Shown piece after piece: positions 6,455-8,872 of a stretch of 8,872 nucleotides of DNA. The notes under the pieces are model-generated. The model was given only the letters and a program-made list of their open reading frames with translations, had not been told where the DNA came from and did no database searches. The first letter of the stretch is position 1, and each line of letters opens with the position of its first letter. The stretch comes from an uncultured Eubacteriales bacterium (GTDB lineage: Bacteria > Bacillota > Clostridia > Oscillospirales > Oscillospiraceae). The stretch spans positions 1 to 8,872 of the forward strand of contig CABSAB010000041.1 in NCBI GenBank assembly GCA_902475515.1. Reading direction: 5' to 3'. A program made the position numbers and the translations under genes.

Positions 6455-6715
6455 TTACTTCGCTTTTTCGATAATCTCTACCAGTCTCCAGCGCTTATCC
6501 TTGGAAAGCGGACGGGTCTCCATCACGCGGACGGTATCGCCGATGCCGCACTCGTTGTTCTCGTCATGCGCCTTGAGCTTGTAGGTTCTCTTAATGATCT
6601 TCTTATAGAGGGCATGCTGCACGCTGTCCTCAATCGCAACCACGATTGTCTTATTCATCTTGTTGGAGACGACGGTGCCAACCCTGGTTTTGCGGAAAGC
6701 TCTTGTTTCTTCCAC
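6455..6715 (-). CDS. rpsQ: 30S ribosomal protein S17
   Basis: The 86-residue product fits S17. Key blocks are RKTRVGTVVSNKMNKTIVV (about residues 8-26), with the oligonucleotide-binding fold strands, then HALYKKIIKRTYKLKAHDE and the GDTVRVMETRPLSKDKRWRLVEI segment that carries the S17 signature. S17 is a primary 16S rRNA-binding protein in the body of the small subunit and acts early in assembly. The gene starts with GTG rather than ATG. The start is supported by an 8-nt spacing from a strong TAAGGAGGT site and by alignment of the N-terminus with the family. The rplN gene is 13 nt downstream, with the rpsQ stop built into its ribosome binding site. Confidence 0.97.
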   Translation of the reverse strand: MEETRAFRKTRVGTVVSNKMNKTIVVAIEDSVQHALYKKIIKRTYKLKAHDENNECGIGDTVRVMETRPLSKDKRWRLVEIIEKAK

Positions 6716-6723
6716 TTGAGTTT

Positions 6724-6732
6724 ACCTCCTTA
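6724..6732 (-). promoter_or_regulatory. rpsQ ribosome binding site deciding a GTG start
   Basis: The minus strand reads TAAGGAGGT, a near-perfect complement of the 16S rRNA tail, with an 8-nt spacer to GTG at 6715. Its first three bases are the rpmC stop codon. The next in-frame ATG of rpsQ would remove conserved N-terminal residues, so the GTG is the start. Confidence 0.88.
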
Positions 6733-6930
6733 GGCTTCGGTCCGAAGCTCCCTTTCTCGAATAATAGTTTTGACTCGGGCAATGTCCTTCTTCACGGACT
6801 GGATCTTCACGGGGTTATCCAGCTGATTGGTGGCATGCTGCATCCGCAGGAAAAAGAGGTCCTTCTTCAGGGAGGTGAGCTGTGCTTCCAGTTCAGCGGT
6901 GGATTTATCTCTCAATTCATTTGCCTTCAT
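6730..6930 (-). CDS. rpmC: 50S ribosomal protein L29
   Basis: I place the start at MKANELRDKS, giving 66 residues, a typical L29 size. An open frame extends further upstream to about 7008, but that extension lies inside rplP in another frame and does not resemble L29. A second in-frame ATG at 6945 (MVVNK before MKANEL) is possible but less likely. The chosen ATG has a GGTGGTGA site (6936-6943) about 5 nt upstream. The protein has the classic two-helix form, with ELEAQLTSLKKDLFFLRMQ followed by DNPVKIQSVKKDIARVKTI. L29 sits by the exit tunnel and forms part of the docking platform for trigger factor and SRP. The gene begins one base after the rplP stop. Confidence 0.95.
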   Translation of the reverse strand: MKANELRDKSTAELEAQLTSLKKDLFFLRMQHATNQLDNPVKIQSVKKDIARVKTIIRERELRTEA

Positions 6931-6931
6931 C

Positions 6932-7366
6932 TTATTCACCACCATTTCCGGATTCGGTGTCTTCCTTTGCCACGATCTTGCACTTGACAGGCAGCTTGTG
7001 GATAGCAAGACGGAGTGCTTCCTGGGCGACTTCCTTGGAAACGCCGCCGATCTCGAACATGACCTTGCCGGGCTTTACGACAGCCACCCAGAACTCGGGC
7101 GCGCCTTTACCGGAACCCATTCGAGTGCCGATAGCCTTCTTGGAAACCGGCTTGTCCGGGAAAATCTTGATCCAGACCTTACCGCCACGCTTGGTGTAAC
7201 GGGTCATGGCCACACGGGCGGCCTCGATCTGGTTGCTGGTGATCCAGCCGGGCTCACAGGCGGCGATACCAAAATCGCCGTAAGCCACGAAATTACCGCG
7301 GGAAGCAGTGCCCTTCATGCGGCCTCTCTGCTGCTTGCGGTATTTAACTCTCTTAGGCAGAAGCAT
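6932..7366 (-). CDS. rplP: 50S ribosomal protein L16
   Basis: The 144-residue product has the normal L16 length and starts MLLPKRVKYRKQQRGRMKG. Recognisable family blocks are FGIAACEPGWITSNQIEAAR (about residues 32-51), RGGKVWIKIFPDKPV (about residues 60-74) and the MGSGKGAPEFWVAVVKPG segment (about residues 83-100). L16 binds 23S rRNA near the A site and elongation-factor docking region and is needed for peptidyl-tRNA positioning. The start overlaps the rpsC stop by one base, and rpmC begins one base after the TAA stop. The last residues (EDTESGNGGE) are acidic and variable, and part of the rpmC ribosome binding site falls in them. No anomaly is visible. Confidence 0.98.
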   Translation of the reverse strand: MLLPKRVKYRKQQRGRMKGTASRGNFVAYGDFGIAACEPGWITSNQIEAARVAMTRYTKRGGKVWIKIFPDKPVSKKAIGTRMGSGKGAPEFWVAVVKPGKVMFEIGGVSKEVAQEALRLAIHKLPVKCKIVAKEDTESGNGGE

Positions 7367-8130
7367 CAGCGATTGCCTCCTTCCCTCCGGCCGTTATTTC
7401 TGTTGCCGTTGTTTCTGTAGCCGCCGCGACGATCGTTGCGGCGGTCGTTGTTTCTGCGATCCCGTCTGGGCTGCTCCACGCGGGTCTCCCGCAGGGTGGA
7501 GTTCAGGACCTCGCCCTTGTAGATCCACACCTTGACGCCGCACTTGCCGTAGGTGGTATTGGCCTCGGCGAAGCCGTAGTCGATGTCGGCGCGGATGGTC
7601 TGCAGGGGGATGGTGCCCTCGTGATAGGACTCGCTGCGGGCGATCTCAGCGCCGCCGAGACGGCCGCCGCAGGTAACCTTGATGCCCTTGGCGCCCAGGC
7701 GCGTGGCATTCTGCATGGCCTTCTTCATGGCCCGGCGGTAGGAGATACGCTTTTCAAGCTGGGTGGCGATGTTCTCGGCCACAAGCTGCGCGTTCATGTC
7801 GGGGCTTCTGACCTCGACGATGTTCACCGCCACGGGCTTCTTCAGCATGGCCTCCAGGCGAAGGCGCAGCTTCTCGATCTCGCTGCCGCCCTTGCCGATG
7901 ACCACGCCGGGGCGGGAGCAGTGAATGTTGATGCGGACCTTAGCCGCATTGTCTCTCTCAATTTCAATTCTGGCGATGCCGGCGGAATAGAGGGTGCTCT
8001 TCAGGTACTTGCGGATGTTATAATCCTCGACTACCAGATCACCGACCTTGTCCTCGCGGGCATACCATCTGGAATCCCAATCCTTGATTACGCCAACGCG
8101 CAGTCCATGGGGATTAACTTTCTGTCCCAT
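7366..8130 (-). CDS. rpsC: 30S ribosomal protein S3 with an Arg/Asn-rich C-terminal tail
   Basis: The 254-residue product starts MGQKVNPHGLRVG, the standard S3 opening. The KH RNA-binding motif GVVIGKGG lies at residues 75-82. The C-terminal S3 domain follows, with GCGGRLGG-like TCGGRLGG at residues 153-160 and GVKVWIYKGE near residues 198-207. S3 is in the 30S head at the mRNA entry channel and contributes to mRNA unwinding. After about residue 221 the protein leaves the conserved fold: residues 222-254 hold 13 Arg, 9 Asn, 6 Gly and 3 Asp, so the tail is basic and probably disordered. E. coli S3 is about 20 residues shorter. The gene ends in TGA, which overlaps the rplP ATG by one base, and its last codons contain the rplP ribosome binding site. 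Confidence 0.98.
   Translation of the reverse strand: MGQKVNPHGLRVGVIKDWDSRWYAREDKVGDLVVEDYNIRKYLKSTLYSAGIARIEIERDNAAKVRINIHCSRPGVVIGKGGSEIEKLRLRLEAMLKKPVAVNIVEVRSPDMNAQLVAENIATQLEKRISYRRAMKKAMQNATRLGAKGIKVTCGGRLGGAEIARSESYHEGTIPLQTIRADIDYGFAEANTTYGKCGVKVWIYKGEVLNSTLRETRVEQPRRDRRNNDRRNDRRGGYRNNGNRNNGRREGGNR
7369..7467 (-). repeat. Degenerate Arg-Asn-Asn coding repeats in the S3 tail
   Basis: The codons for residues 222-254 of S3 contain repeated short units. The 10-mer CGTTGTTTCT (plus strand) occurs at 7407-7416 and 7446-7455, and a one-base variant, CGTTATTTCT, lies at 7392-7401. The spacings are 15 and 39 nt, both multiples of three, so each copy encodes Arg-Asn-Asn in the same frame. This is seen directly in the sequence. 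Growth of the tail by slippage or local duplication is an inference. No function is known to me beyond a general RNA-binding potential. Confidence 0.7.
7376..7383 (-). promoter_or_regulatory. rplP ribosome binding site inside rpsC
   Basis: On the minus strand this reads GAAGGAGG, with a 9-nt spacer to the rplP ATG at 7366. The site is made by the last codons of rpsC (Arg-Glu-Gly-Gly). The rpsC stop and the rplP start overlap as TGATG. Together these favour translational coupling of L16 synthesis to S3 synthesis. Confidence 0.85.
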
Positions 8131-8145
8131 AAGTTACCTCCTGCC

Positions 8146-8481
8146 TTATTCCTTCTCGCTGACCACAACAGTGATATGAGAGGTTCTCTTGTTGATTCTG
8201 TAGGATCTGCCCTGTGCCCGAGGCATGGCCCGCTTGAGAATGGGGCCGGGATCTGCGGAAACGGCAGATACATAGAGCTTATCTACATCCATGGAGTGGT
8301 TATTGGCCGCATTCGCAACCGCACTGTTCAGGAGCTTCAGAAGAAGCTCAGAAGCAGCCTTGGGGGTCTGCATGAGAATCGCGGCCGCAGTCTTTACATC
8401 CTTGCCGCGGATCAGGTCGCACACGACCTGGACCTTGCGGGGAGAAATGCGGGCGTAACTCAGGTGTGCTTTCGCTTCCAT
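8146..8481 (-). CDS. rplV: 50S ribosomal protein L22
   Basis: The 111-residue product is the usual length for L22. The N-terminal part carries YARISPRKVQVVCDLIRGK (about residues 9-27), the family's rRNA-binding globular start. The later GPILKRAMPRAQGR stretch followed by RINKRTSHI (about residues 78-103) forms the extended beta-hairpin that lines the nascent peptide exit tunnel. That hairpin is where macrolide-resistance deletions arise in other species, and no obvious insertion or deletion is visible here. The ATG start is preceded by an AGGAGGA site that includes the rpsS stop. rpsC follows after 15 nt, consistent with one co-transcribed S10 operon. Confidence 0.98.
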   Translation of the reverse strand: MEAKAHLSYARISPRKVQVVCDLIRGKDVKTAAAILMQTPKAASELLLKLLNSAVANAANNHSMDVDKLYVSAVSADPGPILKRAMPRAQGRSYRINKRTSHITVVVSEKE

Positions 8482-8495
8482 TTATAGCTTCCTCC

Positions 8496-8774
8496 TTACT
8501 TGGAATTGGTGGTCTTGCTGCCAGAATGACCTCTAAAGGTTCTGGTAGGCGCGAACTCGCCCAGCTTGTGACCAACCATATCCTCGGTGATATAGACAGG
8601 GACGTGCTTCCGTCCGTCATGAACTGCGATCGTGTGGCCGACGAAGGAGGGGAAGATGGTAGAGGCTCTCGACCAGGTCTTGAGCACCTTTTTCTCATTG
8701 GCCGCGTTGAGTTCCTCCACACGCTTATACAGCTCAGGAGCTACGAAAGGGCCTTTTTTAACGCTTCTGCTCAT
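8496..8774 (-). CDS. rpsS: 30S ribosomal protein S19
   Basis: The 92-residue product is the normal length for bacterial S19. It opens with MSRSVKKGPFV and has the family's conserved blocks TWSRASTIFP (around residues 33-42), HDGRKHVPVY and the GHKLGEFAPTRTFRGH signature (around residues 69-84). S19 sits in the head of the 30S subunit, pairs with S13 and contacts the A-site finger of 23S rRNA. The ATG start follows a full TAAGGAGG Shine-Dalgarno that includes the stop codon of rplB, 12 nt away. The next gene, rplV, is 14 nt downstream. The short Ser/Thr/Asn/Lys tail is variable in this family. Nothing is missing or disrupted. Confidence 0.98.
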   Translation of the reverse strand: MSRSVKKGPFVAPELYKRVEELNAANEKKVLKTWSRASTIFPSFVGHTIAVHDGRKHVPVYITEDMVGHKLGEFAPTRTFRGHSGSKTTNSK

Positions 8775-8786
8775 TGTGTTTCCTCC

Positions 8787-8872
8787 TTACTTGCTGTTTC
8801 TGCGCTTGACGATGAACTTATCAGTGGGGTTCTTCGTCTTGCGGGTCTTATAACCCATGGCCGGCTTACCCC
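8787..8872 (-). CDS. rplB: 50S ribosomal protein L2, C-terminal end only (partial)
   Basis: Only the last 28 codons and the stop are inside the window; the rest lies beyond position 8872. The visible tail begins GKPAMGYKTRK and continues through NPTDKFIVKRR to NSK before a TAA stop. This matches the end of L2, where a GKPxxGxKTRKxK segment leads to a basic FIV-RRR terminus. L2 binds 23S rRNA near the peptidyl transferase centre and helps join the subunits. Its position directly upstream of rpsS is the standard S10-operon order, which supports the call despite the short length. The stop codon is fused to the ribosome binding site of rpsS (TAAGGAGG at 8782-8789). Confidence 0.93.
   Translation of the reverse strand, partial: GKPAMGYKTRKTKNPTDKFIVKRRNSK

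Larger units (their letters stand above)
1..8872 (-). other. S10-spc-secY-adk-map ribosomal protein operon (internal segment)
   Basis: Twenty genes lie in one direction with gaps of 0-18 nt or a 1-nt overlap at 18 of 19 junctions, the exception being 97 nt before rpsH. No convincing promoter or U-tailed terminator hairpin is visible, so the segment is probably inside one long transcript whose ends lie outside the window. The order is the conserved bacterial one with no insertions, losses or rearrangements between rplB and map. Confidence 0.9.

Noticed and set aside
5131..6474. A 447-codon open frame on the plus strand opposite rplE, rplX and rplN
   Set aside because: It runs antisense across several conserved genes and their junctions. 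The protein has no recognisable motif and the frame is a by-product of codon bias.
6931..7008. N-terminal extension of L29 to position 7008
   Set aside because: The added residues are encoded inside rplP in another frame and do not resemble L29. The MKANELRD start gives the normal family length.
1..8872. Search for a mobile element, CRISPR array, defence cassette or novel system
   Set aside because: Genes account for almost all bases, in the conserved order, with no insertion, long direct repeat or unexplained reading frame. I see no evidence of a new system here.

Overview
The window holds one long, unidirectional ribosomal-protein gene cluster. All 20 genes lie on the minus strand, so transcription runs from position 8872 towards position 1. 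The order is rplB (3' end only), rpsS, rplV, rpsC, rplP, rpmC, rpsQ, rplN, rplX, rplE, rpsZ, rpsH, rplF, rplR, rpsE, rpmD, rplO, secY, adk, map (5' part only). This is the distal S10 operon fused to the spc operon and followed by adk and map, as is usual in Firmicutes. The gene content, strong TAAGGAGG-type ribosome binding sites, zinc-binding short S14, cysteine-bearing L24 and four-cysteine adenylate kinase all suggest a Clostridia-class Firmicute. The G/C-rich third codon positions fit a gut Oscillospiraceae-type lineage (Flavonifractor/Oscillibacter-like). That genus-level placement is an inference and is weak.

Layout in transcription order: 8872-6455 carries the end of the S10 block (L2 tail, S19, L22, S3, L16, L29, S17). 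6441-2379 carries the spc block (L14, L24, L5, S14, S8, L6, L18, S5, L30, L15). 2378-1 carries secY, adenylate kinase and the first 143 codons of methionine aminopeptidase. Genes are separated by 0-18 nt or overlap by 1 nt. The one exception is a 97-nt gap between rpsZ and rpsH, which contains two small perfect hairpins. No promoter or terminator can be supported inside the window, so the whole stretch is probably internal to one long transcript.

The genes form one functional set. The r-proteins build both ribosomal subunits, SecY makes the membrane channel that docks ribosomes, Adk keeps the adenylate pool balanced, and Map removes the initiator methionine from new chains. Several start codons were decided from Shine-Dalgarno spacing: GTG for rplE, rpsQ and secY, and internal ATGs for rplF, rplO and rpmC.

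I see no mobile element, CRISPR array, tRNA, rRNA, defence system or previously undescribed system. The points worth a second look are small: an Arg/Asn repeat tail on S3, a cysteine-rich L24 with unusual cysteine spacing, the rpsZ-rpsH leader, and the repeated fusion of stop codon and Shine-Dalgarno sequence.
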